Shown: positions 46,793 through 56,350 of the stretch, one piece after another | Layout: every line of letters begins with the position of its first letter | Numbering within the stretch: the first letter of the stretch is position 1 | Source of the DNA: Palleronia sediminis | GTDB lineage: Bacteria > Pseudomonadota > Alphaproteobacteria > Rhodobacterales > Rhodobacteraceae | Direction: 5' to 3' | DNA length: 64,000 nt | NCBI RefSeq assembly: GCF_004358695.1 | Contig: NZ_SNAA01000016.1 | Coordinates: 1 to 64,000, forward strand | Translations under genes and position numbers: made by a program | The notes under the pieces: model-generated | Database searches by the model: none | What the model saw: the letters and a program-made list of their open reading frames with translations, nothing else | Told to the model about the DNA's origin: nothing

Positions 46793-47773
46793 TCAGGGTT
46801 CTGTGGGGCCGGGATGGTCGGCCAGGAAATCGTCGAGCTGTCGCGCGTCGGGCATCGCCGGGGCGCAGCCCGGCTGGCTGACGACGATCGAGGCGCAGGC
46901 CGAGCCGCGCAGCACCGCCTCGCGCAGGGGCCGGCGCTCGGCGATGCCGGCAAGCAGCCCCGCGATGAAGCTGTCGCCCGCCCCGTTGGGCTTGACGGCC
47001 GTGACGGGATAGATGCCGGTGCGGATTTCCTCGCCGCGCGCAAAGGTGATCGCACCGCCCTCGCCCATCTTGTAGATCACGAGCTTGCCCGAGGCGGCCA
47101 GCGCACGCGCCTTTTCGAGCCCCTTGTCGATGCCGCCCGCCATGAAGCCGAACTCCTCGTCGTTGCCGACGATCATGTCGCTCTCTTCGCCGGCGCGGGT
47201 CAGCGTCTCGGACGCGACCTGTGCCGAGGGCCAGCTATAGGGGCGATAGTCTATGTCGAAGATCACCGGGATGCCGGCCTTGCGGGCGTTCTCGAACGCG
47301 CGGAAGGTCGAGCCGCGCGACGGCTCGGCGGCAAAGACGGTCCCGGCGGTGATCAGGGCGCCGAAATCCGCGTAATCCACCCGGTCCACGTCGTCTCGCG
47401 TGACCTGGAAATCGACGGCGTTGTTGCGGTAGATGCAGAGCTGGAAATCGTCCATCGTGCTTTCGTAGACGGCGAGCGAAACGCGGTATTCGCCGCCCAG
47501 AACCTTCACGTATCGGGTGTCGACGCCGTAATGGCGCAGCCGGTTGGTGCAGAACCGCCCCACGGTGTCGTCGCTGACCGAGGTCACGAGCGCCGATGCC
47601 ATGCCCAGCTTGCACAGCCCGGCGCAGATATTGGCCGAGGATCCGCCCAGATCGGCGCGAAAGGTCTCGGCATTCTCGGCCTTGGTGCCCTGCGGATCGG
47701 CGAACAGGTCCATGCCGGCCCGTCCGAACACCGCGAAACGGCCCTTTTCGATGCCCCGGATCAGATGCTCCAT
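46793..47773 (-). CDS. iolC: 5-dehydro-2-deoxygluconokinase IolC
   Basis: The 326-residue PfkB-family kinase has an N-terminal GGSSANICAG substrate motif and the C-terminal NGAGDSFIAG active site containing the catalytic Asp. It phosphorylates 5-dehydro-2-deoxygluconate. Its ATG shares one base with the iolD stop (TGATG). Some family members are fused to a DUF2090 domain; this one is not. Confidence 0.92.
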   Translation of the reverse strand: MEHLIRGIEKGRFAVFGRAGMDLFADPQGTKAENAETFRADLGGSSANICAGLCKLGMASALVTSVSDDTVGRFCTNRLRHYGVDTRYVKVLGGEYRVSLAVYESTMDDFQLCIYRNNAVDFQVTRDDVDRVDYADFGALITAGTVFAAEPSRGSTFRAFENARKAGIPVIFDIDYRPYSWPSAQVASETLTRAGEESDMIVGNDEEFGFMAGGIDKGLEKARALAASGKLVIYKMGEGGAITFARGEEIRTGIYPVTAVKPNGAGDSFIAGLLAGIAERRPLREAVLRGSACASIVVSQPGCAPAMPDARQLDDFLADHPGPTEP

Positions 47774-49641
47774 CAGATCCCCCGCCGCTGACCGGCGCGC
47801 CCGGCTTCCTGTTCCTCGTGGGCCTTGCGGACGCTTTCGCTGTCGGTGACATTTGGCGTGCCCACCTCCCACCAGGCGTGGCCTTCGGTGGTCCAGCCCT
47901 CGTAGGCATCCACGTCCATGACGATCACGTAGCTCTTGTCCGACCGCTTGGCGCGCTTGAACGCCTCGGCCAGTTCCGCGGGGGTGTCGACCTTTTCGGC
48001 CGCGGCCCCCATCGAGGCGGCATGGGCCACGAAATCCACGCCGAAGGGCTCGGGGATCGTCGGGCAATCGGAGAGCAGGTTGTTGAAGCTTTCGTTGCCG
48101 GTATTGTTCTGCAGCTTGTTGATGACCGCAAAGCCGCCATTGTCGAGAACCAGCACGATCAGCTTCTTGCGGCTGAGGACGCTGGAATAGAGGTCCGAGT
48201 TCAGCATCAAGTATGAGCCGTCGCCGCAAAAGGTTATGGTATCGCGGTCGGGCTCCCGCTCCATCTGGGCGATGCGGGCGCCCCAGGCCCCCGCGATCTC
48301 GTAGCCCATGCAGGAAAAGCCGAACTCGACATCGACCGTTCCGGTCTCGAGCGTGCGCCAGTTGGCCGTGACCTCGGCCGGCAGGCCGCCGGCCGCGGCC
48401 ACCACCCGGTCGCGCGGATGGCAGAGATCGTTCACGATGCCGATGGCCTGCGCGTAGGAGTTCGGCCGATTGCCGGGCGCGACGTTGCGCGCGACATAGG
48501 CATCCCAGTCGCGGCGTTCCTCGCGCGCGAAACGCACCCACGCCTCGGGCGCGGTGTAGTCGAGCGCCGCGTCCAGCGCCGCCAGCGACAGCCTGGCATC
48601 GCCCACGACCGGCAGCGCCATGTGCTTGCCCGCGTCGTGGCGCGCGGCGTTGATCGAGACGATCCGCGCATCCCCGGCAAAGGCGGTCCATGACCCGGTG
48701 GTGAAATCCTGCAACCGGGTTCCGACGGCGAGGATCACGTCGGCCTTGCCCGCCACGGCATTGGCGCTGTTCGATCCGGTCACGCCGATGGGGCCTGTAT
48801 TCAGCTCGTGCGTCGCCCGCATGTTCGCGCGCCCGGCGATGGTCTCGACCACCGGGATGCGGTGCCGTTCGGCAAAGGCGGTCAGTTCCGCCACCGCGCG
48901 CGAATACTGCACCCCGCCGCCCGCGACGATCACCGGGCGCTCGGCGGCCCGGATCGCGGCGGCGGCATCGGCGATCTCGGCCGCGTCGGGCGACTGGCGG
49001 CGGATGCGGTGTACCCTCTCGGCAAAGAACTCGGCCGGATAGTCATAGGTCCAGCCCTGCACATCCTGCGGCAGCGCGATGAAGGCCGGTCCGCAATCGG
49101 CCGGGTCGAGCATGGTAGCGATCGCGGCGGGAAGCGACTGGATCACCTGCGCCGGATGACAGATGCGGTCCCAGTAGCGGCTGCACGGCCTGAAGGCGTC
49201 GTTCACCCCGAGGGTCGGATCGTAGAAGTTCTCCATCTGCTGGAGCACCGGGTCCGGCAACCGCGTGACGAAGGTATCGCCGCAAAGCATGAGCATCGGC
49301 AGGCGGTTGGCATGGGCGAGCCCGGCGGCCGTCAGCAGGTTGGCGGTGCCCGGCCCGGCCGAGGCGGTGCAGAACATGAAGCGCTGGCGTAGCCATTGCT
49401 TGGCATAGCCCGCGGCGGCAAAGCCCATGCTGGTCTCGTTCTGCCCGCGATAGAGCGGCAGCTCGTCCCGCACGTTATGCAGCGCCTCGCCGAGACAGGT
49501 CACGTTGCCATGGCCGAAGATGCCGAAACCGCCGCCGCACAGGCGCATCCGCGTTCCGTCGATCTCGATATACTGGTTGACGAGCCAGCGGATGATCGCC
49601 TGGGCCGTGGTCAGCCGGACGGTGTTCTCGGATGCGGGCAT
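47773..49641 (-). CDS. iolD: 3D-(3,5/4)-trihydroxycyclohexane-1,2-dione hydrolase IolD
   Basis: The 622-residue ThDP-dependent enzyme has an N-terminal PYR domain with ETSMGFAAAGYA, a central domain, and a C-terminal ThDP/Mg motif starting GDGSYLML and ending in NNTGN. It opens the ring of the diketone produced by IolE to give 5-deoxyglucuronate. It is first in the minus-strand iol operon, with an operator-like palindrome 76 bp upstream of its start. Confidence 0.93.
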   Translation of the reverse strand: MPASENTVRLTTAQAIIRWLVNQYIEIDGTRMRLCGGGFGIFGHGNVTCLGEALHNVRDELPLYRGQNETSMGFAAAGYAKQWLRQRFMFCTASAGPGTANLLTAAGLAHANRLPMLMLCGDTFVTRLPDPVLQQMENFYDPTLGVNDAFRPCSRYWDRICHPAQVIQSLPAAIATMLDPADCGPAFIALPQDVQGWTYDYPAEFFAERVHRIRRQSPDAAEIADAAAAIRAAERPVIVAGGGVQYSRAVAELTAFAERHRIPVVETIAGRANMRATHELNTGPIGVTGSNSANAVAGKADVILAVGTRLQDFTTGSWTAFAGDARIVSINAARHDAGKHMALPVVGDARLSLAALDAALDYTAPEAWVRFAREERRDWDAYVARNVAPGNRPNSYAQAIGIVNDLCHPRDRVVAAAGGLPAEVTANWRTLETGTVDVEFGFSCMGYEIAGAWGARIAQMEREPDRDTITFCGDGSYLMLNSDLYSSVLSRKKLIVLVLDNGGFAVINKLQNNTGNESFNNLLSDCPTIPEPFGVDFVAHAASMGAAAEKVDTPAELAEAFKRAKRSDKSYVIVMDVDAYEGWTTEGHAWWEVGTPNVTDSESVRKAHEEQEAGRAGQRRGI

Positions 49642-49716
49642 GCGGCGCAAACCTCCCTGAAACTTCTGGCGGCCGGCGAAAGCCGCTTGCGGGTCGTCGG
49701 GGCTCAGGATACAGCT

Positions 49717-49734
49717 TTTGCAACCGGTTGCAAA
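49717..49734. promoter_or_regulatory. LacI-type operator in the iolD/iolG divergent promoter
   Basis: TTTGCAACCGGTTGCAAA is a perfect 18-bp palindrome with the central CG typical of LacI-family operators. It is shared between the divergent iolD and dehydrogenase starts. The core TGCAACCGGTTGCA recurs at 54085-54098 beside the LacI gene. Confidence 0.8.
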
Positions 49735-49755
49735 TTGAAATGCAAGGACGCTGGA

Positions 49756-50859
49756 ATGACGCAGATCGGCATCGGAATCCTCGGCGGCGGCTACATGGGC
49801 AAGGCGCACGCGGTCGCCATGTCCGCGGTGGGGGCCGTCTTCGACACGGCGCTGCGCCCCCGGCTGGAGATGGTCTGCGCCGCCTCGCCCGAAAGCGCCG
49901 AACGGTATCGCGCGGCCTACGGTTTCGCGCGGAGCACCGGCGATTGGCAGGCGCTCGTCTCGGACCCGCTGGTCGATGCCATCGTGATCGCCACCCCGCA
50001 GGATACGCATCGCGCGATCGCCGAGGCGGCCTTTGCCCTCGGCAAGCCGGTGTTCTGCGAAAAACCGCTGGGCGCCTCACTCGACGACAGCGCGGCGATG
50101 GTCGCCGCCGCCGAAGACTCCGGCGCGGTTAATATGGTGGGCTTCAACTATATCCGCACGCCGGCAAGCCAGTTCGCGCGCCAACTCATCGCCGATGGCG
50201 AGATCGGCGAGGTGACGTGGTTCCGCGGCGAGCATACCGAGGATTTCCTCGCCGATCCGCAGACCCCCGCAAGCTGGCGGACGAGCGGAATGGCGAACGG
50301 CACGATGGGCGATCTGTCGCCACACATGATCAACGGGGCGCTCGCCCTGATGGGGCCGATCACGCGGGTGATCGGCAGCTACGAGACGGTCCATGCCTCC
50401 CGCCCCGGCGGCGCGGTGACGAATGACGATCACGGGCAGATGATGTGCCGTTTCGAGAACGGCGCGATGGGGCAGATGTATTTCTCGCGCATCTCGACGG
50501 GGCGCAAGATGGGCTATGCCTACGAGATCTCCGGCACGAAAGGCGCGCTCCGCTTCGATCAGGAGGACCAGAACGCACTCTGGCTCTATCGCAGCGAGGG
50601 CCCCGAGGCGACGCGCGGATTCACCAGGATCCTGACGGGCCCCGCCCATCCCGATTACGCGGCCTTCTGCCAGGGGCCGGGACACGGCACCGGCTACCAG
50701 GACCAGATCATCATCGAGGCGCGGGATTTCCTGCGCGCGATCGAAACCGGCAAGGCCATCTGGCCGACCTTTCGCGACGGGCACGAGGTGAACCGGGTGA
50801 TCGCCGCGACGCTCGCCTCGGCCGATGCCGGGTCATGGAAAGATATCAGCGACTTCTGA
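49756..50859 (+). CDS. Gfo/Idh/MocA dehydrogenase, probable inositol 2-dehydrogenase
   Basis: The 367-residue protein has an N-terminal Rossmann fold with GILGGGYMGKAHA and the conserved CEKPLG. The substrate domain contains the DLSPHMI block with a catalytic His. IolG-type oxidation of myo-inositol to scyllo-inosose is the likely role because it heads the plus-strand inositol operon and is divergent from iolD. A second family member lies at 51784-52923, so one may act on another inositol isomer. Confidence 0.78.
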   Translation: MTQIGIGILGGGYMGKAHAVAMSAVGAVFDTALRPRLEMVCAASPESAERYRAAYGFARSTGDWQALVSDPLVDAIVIATPQDTHRAIAEAAFALGKPVFCEKPLGASLDDSAAMVAAAEDSGAVNMVGFNYIRTPASQFARQLIADGEIGEVTWFRGEHTEDFLADPQTPASWRTSGMANGTMGDLSPHMINGALALMGPITRVIGSYETVHASRPGGAVTNDDHGQMMCRFENGAMGQMYFSRISTGRKMGYAYEISGTKGALRFDQEDQNALWLYRSEGPEATRGFTRILTGPAHPDYAAFCQGPGHGTGYQDQIIIEARDFLRAIETGKAIWPTFRDGHEVNRVIAATLASADAGSWKDISDF

Positions 50860-50878
50860 CGACGGGAGACACCGAAGA

Positions 50879-51772
50879 ATGACCATCCGCATCGGCAACG
50901 CGCCCTGTTCCTGGGGTGTGGAGTTCGCCAACGACCCGCGCAATCCGACATGGCGGCATGTCCTCGCCGAATGTGCCGCGGCGGGCTACAAGGGGATCGA
51001 GCTCGGCCCCGTGGGCTTCATGCCCGAGGACCCGGACGTGCTGCGCGACGGGCTGCACGAGCATGGGCTGGAGTTGATCGGCGGCGTCGTGTTCCGCCCC
51101 TATCACGACCCCGATGCCTGGGACGACGTGCTGGACGCGACCCACCGCACCGCCAGGGCGCTGCGCGCGCATGGCGCGAAACACCTCGTGCTGATCGACT
51201 CGATCTCGCCCCGCCGCGCGCCGACCGCGGGCCGCGCCGCCGAGGCCGAGGCGATGGACAAGGCCGAATGGGTGGCCTACCGCGACCGCATCGCGGAATC
51301 GGCGCGCATCGGGACCGAGGAATACGGGCTGACCGTCGGCATCCACGCCCATGCGGCGGGTTTCATGGATTTCGAGCCCGAGCTCGAGCGGCTGCTGGAC
51401 GAGGTCGACGAGAAGATCCTCAAGATCTGCTTCGACACCGGGCACCATTCCTATGCGGGCTTCGACCCGGTGGCGTTCATGCGAAAGCATATCGGCCGGA
51501 TTTCCTACATGCATTTCAAGGATATCGACCCCGAGGTGAAAGCGCGCGCGATCGAGAACCGTACCGGGTTCTACGATACCTGCGGCCAGGGCATCTTTTG
51601 CAACCTCGGCGAAGGCGATGTCGATTTCCCCGCCGTTCGGCAGGTGCTGCTCGACAATGGTTTCGAGGGCTGGTGCACGGTCGAACAGGATTGCGATCCG
51701 ACGCTCGATCCCAACACGCTCGGCGATGCCCGCAAGAACCGCGAATATCTCGAATCCATCGGCTTCAAGTAA
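50879..51772 (+). CDS. iolE: Inosose dehydratase IolE
   Basis: The 297-residue TIM-barrel enzyme of the xylose isomerase-like family dehydrates scyllo-inosose to the trihydroxycyclohexanedione used by IolD. The N-terminal IGNAPCSWGVEF and FDTGHHSYAG metal-site motifs are typical of IolE. It sits between two Gfo/Idh genes, 19 bp after the first. Confidence 0.92.
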   Translation: MTIRIGNAPCSWGVEFANDPRNPTWRHVLAECAAAGYKGIELGPVGFMPEDPDVLRDGLHEHGLELIGGVVFRPYHDPDAWDDVLDATHRTARALRAHGAKHLVLIDSISPRRAPTAGRAAEAEAMDKAEWVAYRDRIAESARIGTEEYGLTVGIHAHAAGFMDFEPELERLLDEVDEKILKICFDTGHHSYAGFDPVAFMRKHIGRISYMHFKDIDPEVKARAIENRTGFYDTCGQGIFCNLGEGDVDFPAVRQVLLDNGFEGWCTVEQDCDPTLDPNTLGDARKNREYLESIGFK

Positions 51773-51783
51773 GGGGCACGGAC

Positions 51784-52923
51784 ATGACGAAACTGAAATG
51801 GGGCATGATCGGCGGCGGCGAAGGCAGCCAGATCGGCCCGGCGCATCGCCTGGGCGCGCAGGCCGATGGCCGGTTCGCGTTCATCGCGGGCGCGCTCGAC
51901 CATCGCCCCGAAGAGGGACGCGCCTATGCCCGGCGCCTCGGCATCGCGGCCGACCGGGCCTATGGCGACTGGACCGAGATGCTGGCCGGCGAACGGGATC
52001 GCGACGACCGGATCGACCTCGTCACGGTGGCGACCCCGAACGCCACGCATTTCGAGATCACCAAGGCCTTCCTCGAGGCGGGCTTCAACGTGCTTTGCGA
52101 AAAGCCGATGACCATGACGGTCGAAGAAGGCGAGGAAATCGTCCGCGTGGCCGAGCGTTCCGGCAGGATCTGCGCGGTGAACTACTGCTATTCCGCCTAT
52201 CCGATGGTGCGGCAGGCGCGCGCCATGGTGCGCAACGGCGAGATCGGCAAGGTCCGGCTGGTGGTCGCGAATTTCTCGCATGGCCATCACGGCGATGCCG
52301 CGGATGCCGACAACCCCCGCGTGCGCTGGCGCTATGATCCCGCGATGGCCGGGATCTCGGGGCAGTTCGCCGATTGCGGCATCCACGCGATGCACATGGC
52401 GAGCTTTGTCTGCGATGACGAGGTCGAAAACCTGTCGGCGGATTTCGTCTCGACCATTCCCAGCCGCGAGCTCGAAGACGACGCGATGGTGAATTTCCGC
52501 ATGTCGGGCGGCACGGTCGGGCGACTCTGGACCTCGTCGGTTGCGATCGGGCGGCAACACGGTTTCGACATCCAGGTGTTCGGCGAGACCGGCGGGCTAC
52601 GCTGGGCCTCGGAGCAGCCAAACCAGTTGCTCTATACGCCGGTCGGCGGACGCACCCAGATCATCGAAAAGGGCGAGGCCGGGCTGCATGAGGATGCGCG
52701 GCGCCTCTCGCGCGTCTCCATCGCCCATCCCGAGGGGTTTCCGCTCGCGGTTGCCAATATTTACTGCGATCTCGCGGATGCCATCGCCGGTGAAACGCGG
52801 GACGGCCTGCCCGATGCCGCCGCAGGCGTGAGGTCGATGGCGGCCGTGCATGCGGCAGTGGCATCGGCCCGCAAGGACGGCGCCTGGACCGATGCCCGCC
52901 CGCCGATGTTCCGTCAGGAGTAG
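51784..52923 (+). CDS. Second Gfo/Idh/MocA dehydrogenase of the inositol operon
   Basis: The 379-residue dehydrogenase has GMIGGGEGSQIGPAHR at the NAD site and CEKPMTM, typical of the family. It may use scyllo- or D-chiro-inositol, or a product further along; the sequence alone does not tell. It starts 11 bp after iolE. Its last 10 bp overlap the convergent LacI-family gene. Confidence 0.78.
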   Translation: MTKLKWGMIGGGEGSQIGPAHRLGAQADGRFAFIAGALDHRPEEGRAYARRLGIAADRAYGDWTEMLAGERDRDDRIDLVTVATPNATHFEITKAFLEAGFNVLCEKPMTMTVEEGEEIVRVAERSGRICAVNYCYSAYPMVRQARAMVRNGEIGKVRLVVANFSHGHHGDAADADNPRVRWRYDPAMAGISGQFADCGIHAMHMASFVCDDEVENLSADFVSTIPSRELEDDAMVNFRMSGGTVGRLWTSSVAIGRQHGFDIQVFGETGGLRWASEQPNQLLYTPVGGRTQIIEKGEAGLHEDARRLSRVSIAHPEGFPLAVANIYCDLADAIAGETRDGLPDAAAGVRSMAAVHAAVASARKDGAWTDARPPMFRQE

Positions 52924-54002
52924 TTTCGGACGCGCCCGAGATCCGTTTCGCCCAGATCGGTCGGAACCTCGGGCGCGTTCACCGCATGTGACCGCGCCCC
53001 GGTCGCCGGCAGGGGCCGCAACGTGCCCCTTTCGACGACGGGGCAGGAATAGAGCCGCGCCTCGGGCCGGCGGCCCGGATCCTTGAGCAGCGCGAGCATC
53101 AGTTCGATCGAGGAGGACACGATCTCTTGGATCGGCTGGTGGATGGTGGTCAGGTTGATGCTTTCCCACCGCGCCATTTCCATGTCGTTCAGCCCGATGA
53201 TGCCGATATCGTCGGGGCAGGACAGGCCGCTTTCGGCGATGGCCGACAGCGCCCCGATCGACAGCACGTCGTCGCCGCAGAAATAGGCTTCGGCCGGTTT
53301 CGATTTCAGCAGGTCGAGCATGGCTCGGCGGCCCGCGTCGAACGAATAGGCCTCGGCAAAGGAAAAGCTGCTGCGGATTTCGGGATGGAGCGCCAGTTCC
53401 GCGTCGAACCCCGCATGGCGATCCTCGGTCGAGGTCGCGTCTTGCGGACCGCCGAGGAAAGCCACGTCCCGGTAGCCGCGCGCGATGAGCGCCCTTGCGG
53501 CCGTCCTGCCGGCCTCGCGGTTGTCGATGGTGACGACGTGAACCTGCGGAGAGGGCGAAAAGCGGCCGAAGGAATGGACGACCGGGATACCGGCATCCCG
53601 GAACGCCTCGGAGAACTTGGGCGGCAAGGTCGACGAGGCCACCACGACCCCGTCCACGGAATATTGCCGCAGCATCCTGATCGAGCCTTCGGGCTCGATC
53701 TCGTCGGTCAGGTTGACCAGCAACGGTCGCAGCCCCGCCCCCTGCAAGCCGCGGGTGAACAGGTCGAAGACCTGTAGGAAGATCGGGTTGCGAAAGTTGT
53801 TGGACACCAGCCCGATCAGCTTTGTCCGCCCCGTGGTCAGCGACGAGGCCAGCGCATTGGGGCTGTAGCCGAGTTCCCGCGCGGCCTTTTCCACCTTGCG
53901 GCGCATCTTTTCCGAGACCGAGGCCCCGTCGGTGAAGGTACGCGACACGGCCGAGTGCGACACCCCTGCCCTTTCCGCCACGTCTTTCAACGTCACCGCC
54001 AC
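52914..54002 (-). CDS. LacI-family repressor, probable inositol regulator
   Basis: The 362-residue protein has a LacI helix-turn-helix (TLKDVAERAGVSHSAVSRTF, about residues 4-23), a hinge helix (ELGYSPNALASSL) and a PBP-like effector domain. The start is GTG with AGGAGG 7 bases upstream. It is divergent from the inositol-type importer. Palindromes matching LacI operators lie beside it and between iolD and the dehydrogenase, so it probably represses both units and responds to inositol or a catabolite. Confidence 0.85.
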   Translation of the reverse strand: MAVTLKDVAERAGVSHSAVSRTFTDGASVSEKMRRKVEKAARELGYSPNALASSLTTGRTKLIGLVSNNFRNPIFLQVFDLFTRGLQGAGLRPLLVNLTDEIEPEGSIRMLRQYSVDGVVVASSTLPPKFSEAFRDAGIPVVHSFGRFSPSPQVHVVTIDNREAGRTAARALIARGYRDVAFLGGPQDATSTEDRHAGFDAELALHPEIRSSFSFAEAYSFDAGRRAMLDLLKSKPAEAYFCGDDVLSIGALSAIAESGLSCPDDIGIIGLNDMEMARWESINLTTIHQPIQEIVSSSIELMLALLKDPGRRPEARLYSCPVVERGTLRPLPATGARSHAVNAPEVPTDLGETDLGRVRNYS

Positions 54003-54084
54003 AACCCCGCCTCCTCGCGCCGTGGCACCGCCGCCCTGTCGACGGACGTCGCCCCCATCTGGATTGCATGTAAGCTAGCCGTAC

Positions 54085-54098
54085 TGCAACCGGTTGCA
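54085..54098. promoter_or_regulatory. LacI-type operator upstream of the importer genes
   Basis: TGCAACCGGTTGCA is a perfect 14-bp palindrome identical to the core of the site at 49717-49734. It lies between the LacI gene and the binding-protein gene. Confidence 0.8.
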
Positions 54099-54188
54099 AG
54101 AAGCGTCGGGATGTGTTTTGCTCGACTCGTTGTTCCGCACCGGTCCAGCGTGATCGGATCGGCGAACGCGAACTCAGGGAGGATGAAC

Positions 54189-55139
54189 ATGATCTCAGCG
54201 GCAAAGAAGGTTCTCTTGGCGACGGCGGTGGCGACGCTGCCGATGGTATTGGCATCGACGGCCTCGGCGGAGGGCGAGAAATACGTGCTCGTGAGCCACG
54301 CGCCCGACAGCGACAGCTGGTGGAACACCATCAAGAACAGCATCGCCCTGGCGGGCGAGCAGATGGATGTCGAGGTCGAATACCGCAACCCGCCCACGGG
54401 CGACATCGCCGACATGGCGCGCATCATCGAACAGGTCGCGGCCTCGGGGCCGGACGGGATCATCACCACCCTCGCCGATTTCGACGTGCTGAGCGGCCCG
54501 ATCCGGTCAGCGGTCGACAGCGGCGTCGACGTGATCATCATGAACACCGGCTCGGCCGAACAGGCGCGCGAACTCGGCGCGCTCATGTATGTCGGTCAGC
54601 CCGAATACGACGCGGGGTTCGCCGCCGGTCAGCGTGCCAAGGATGACGGCATCACGTCGTTCCTGTGCGTCAACCACGCGATCCAGCAACCGACGCTGGT
54701 GCAGCGGTGCCAAGGCTTTGCCGATGGCCTGGGCGTCGAGCTCGGAAACCAGATGCTCGACAGCGGCACCGACCCCGCCGAGATCAAGAACCGCGTGATG
54801 GCCTATCTCTCGGCCAATCCCGACACCGACGCGATCCTGACGCTGGGCCCGCTCTCGGCCGATCCAACCCTGCTCGCACTCGACGAGAACGGCATGGCCG
54901 GCGACATCTATTTCGGCACGTTCGACCTTGGCGAAGAGATCGTGAAGGGCATCACCTCGGGCGTGATCGAATGGGGCATCGACCAGCAACCCTTCCTGCA
55001 GGCCTATCTGCCGGTGGTGATCCTGACCAACTATCACCGCTACGGCGTGCTTCCGGGCAATAACATCAACTCCGGCCCCGGATTTATCACCGCCGACAAC
55101 CTCGGCAAGATCGAGGAGTTCGCGGGCGAGTACCGCTGA
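54189..55139 (+). CDS. Periplasmic sugar/inositol-binding protein (IbpA-like)
   Basis: The 316-residue family 4 binding protein has a signal peptide ending near STASAEG. It is of the RbsB-like type, with the DSWWNTIKNSI and VIIMNTGS regions. Linkage to the iol genes and a shared operator suggest myo-inositol as cargo. ATG at 54189 is chosen because GGGAGG is 6 bases away; ATG at 54183 abuts it. Confidence 0.82.
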   Translation: MISAAKKVLLATAVATLPMVLASTASAEGEKYVLVSHAPDSDSWWNTIKNSIALAGEQMDVEVEYRNPPTGDIADMARIIEQVAASGPDGIITTLADFDVLSGPIRSAVDSGVDVIIMNTGSAEQARELGALMYVGQPEYDAGFAAGQRAKDDGITSFLCVNHAIQQPTLVQRCQGFADGLGVELGNQMLDSGTDPAEIKNRVMAYLSANPDTDAILTLGPLSADPTLLALDENGMAGDIYFGTFDLGEEIVKGITSGVIEWGIDQQPFLQAYLPVVILTNYHRYGVLPGNNINSGPGFITADNLGKIEEFAGEYR

Positions 55140-55227
55140 CGATCACCAATGCGAGGGGGCTGGCGACCCGGCCCCCTTTTTGCTCTCGACGCTGCGAGAC
55201 GAGTTTGAACCCTTGGGGGAGTTGAGC

Positions 55228-56349
55228 ATGACGAACGCGGCCCAACCAGCGGCACCGGACGAACGCATCAAGGAGATATCGGCGTTCCGCAAGGCGCTGA
55301 TCCGCCCCGAGCTGGGCGGTATCGTCGGAACGATCGCAGTCTTCACCTTTTTCGGGCTGTTCGCCTTCGACAGCGGCATGTTCAATTCGCAGGGCATCAT
55401 GAACTGGTCCGTCGTCTCGGCGCAGTTCATGATCATCGCCGTGGGCGCCTGCCTGCTGATGATCGCGGGGGAGTTCGACCTTTCGGTCGGCTCGATGATC
55501 GGCTTTGCCGGCATGATGATCGCGATCTTTTCGATCACCTATGGCTGGCCCGTCTGGCTTGCCATCATCGTCACCTTCGTCCTGTGTTGCTCCATCGGCG
55601 CGCTGAACGGGTGGATCGTCATCCGCACCGGCCTGCCGAGCTTCATCGTGACGCTGGCCTTCCTTTTCATCCTGCGCGGCTTCACGATCTTCCTGCCCCA
55701 GGTGCTCGAGCGCAAGACCATCATCGGCGGCGTCTCGGACGCGGCCGAGGGCGACTGGCTGGCCCCGATCTTTGGCGGCAAGATCCTCAAGGGCCTGTTC
55801 ACCTGGCTGGGCGATGCCGGCGTCATCGCCACCTTCGACCGCGGCACGAATGCCGGGCAACCGGTCGTCGACGGCATCCCCATGCTGATCGTCTGGGCGC
55901 TGGGGCTGATCGTGTTCGGCCATGTCCTTCTGACCAAGACCAGGTTCGGGAACTGGCTTTTCGCCGCCGGCGGCGATGCCGAGGCCGCGCGCTATTCGGG
56001 CGTTCCGGTCAACCGGGTCAAGATCCTGATGTTCATGTTCACCGCCTTCTGCGCGACAGTCTTCGCGGTCTGCCAGGTGATGGAGTTCGGCTCGGCCGGG
56101 GCCGACCGCGGACTTCTGAAAGAGTTCGAGGCGATCATCGCCGTGGTCATCGGCGGCGCGCTTCTGACCGGCGGATACGGCTCGGTCATCGGCGCCGCGC
56201 TCGGCGCGCTGATCTTTGGCGTGGTGCAACAGGGCCTGTTCTTTGCAGGGGTCGAAAGCTCTCTCTTCCGGGTGTTCCTGGGCGTGATCCTCTTGGGGGC
56301 CGTCATCCTGAACACCTACATCCGACGCATCATCACGGGGGAACGCTGA
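55228..56349 (+). CDS. Inositol-type ABC importer permease (IatP-like)
   Basis: The 373-residue RbsC-like permease has about eight to ten hydrophobic segments and the family motif GEFDLSVGSMIG. An insertion of about 40 residues (about 175-220) between transmembrane parts is longer than in RbsC. It lies 88 bp after the binding-protein gene and 1 bp before the ATPase gene. Confidence 0.82.
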   Translation: MTNAAQPAAPDERIKEISAFRKALIRPELGGIVGTIAVFTFFGLFAFDSGMFNSQGIMNWSVVSAQFMIIAVGACLLMIAGEFDLSVGSMIGFAGMMIAIFSITYGWPVWLAIIVTFVLCCSIGALNGWIVIRTGLPSFIVTLAFLFILRGFTIFLPQVLERKTIIGGVSDAAEGDWLAPIFGGKILKGLFTWLGDAGVIATFDRGTNAGQPVVDGIPMLIVWALGLIVFGHVLLTKTRFGNWLFAAGGDAEAARYSGVPVNRVKILMFMFTAFCATVFAVCQVMEFGSAGADRGLLKEFEAIIAVVIGGALLTGGYGSVIGAALGALIFGVVQQGLFFAGVESSLFRVFLGVILLGAVILNTYIRRIITGER

Positions 56350-56350
56350 C

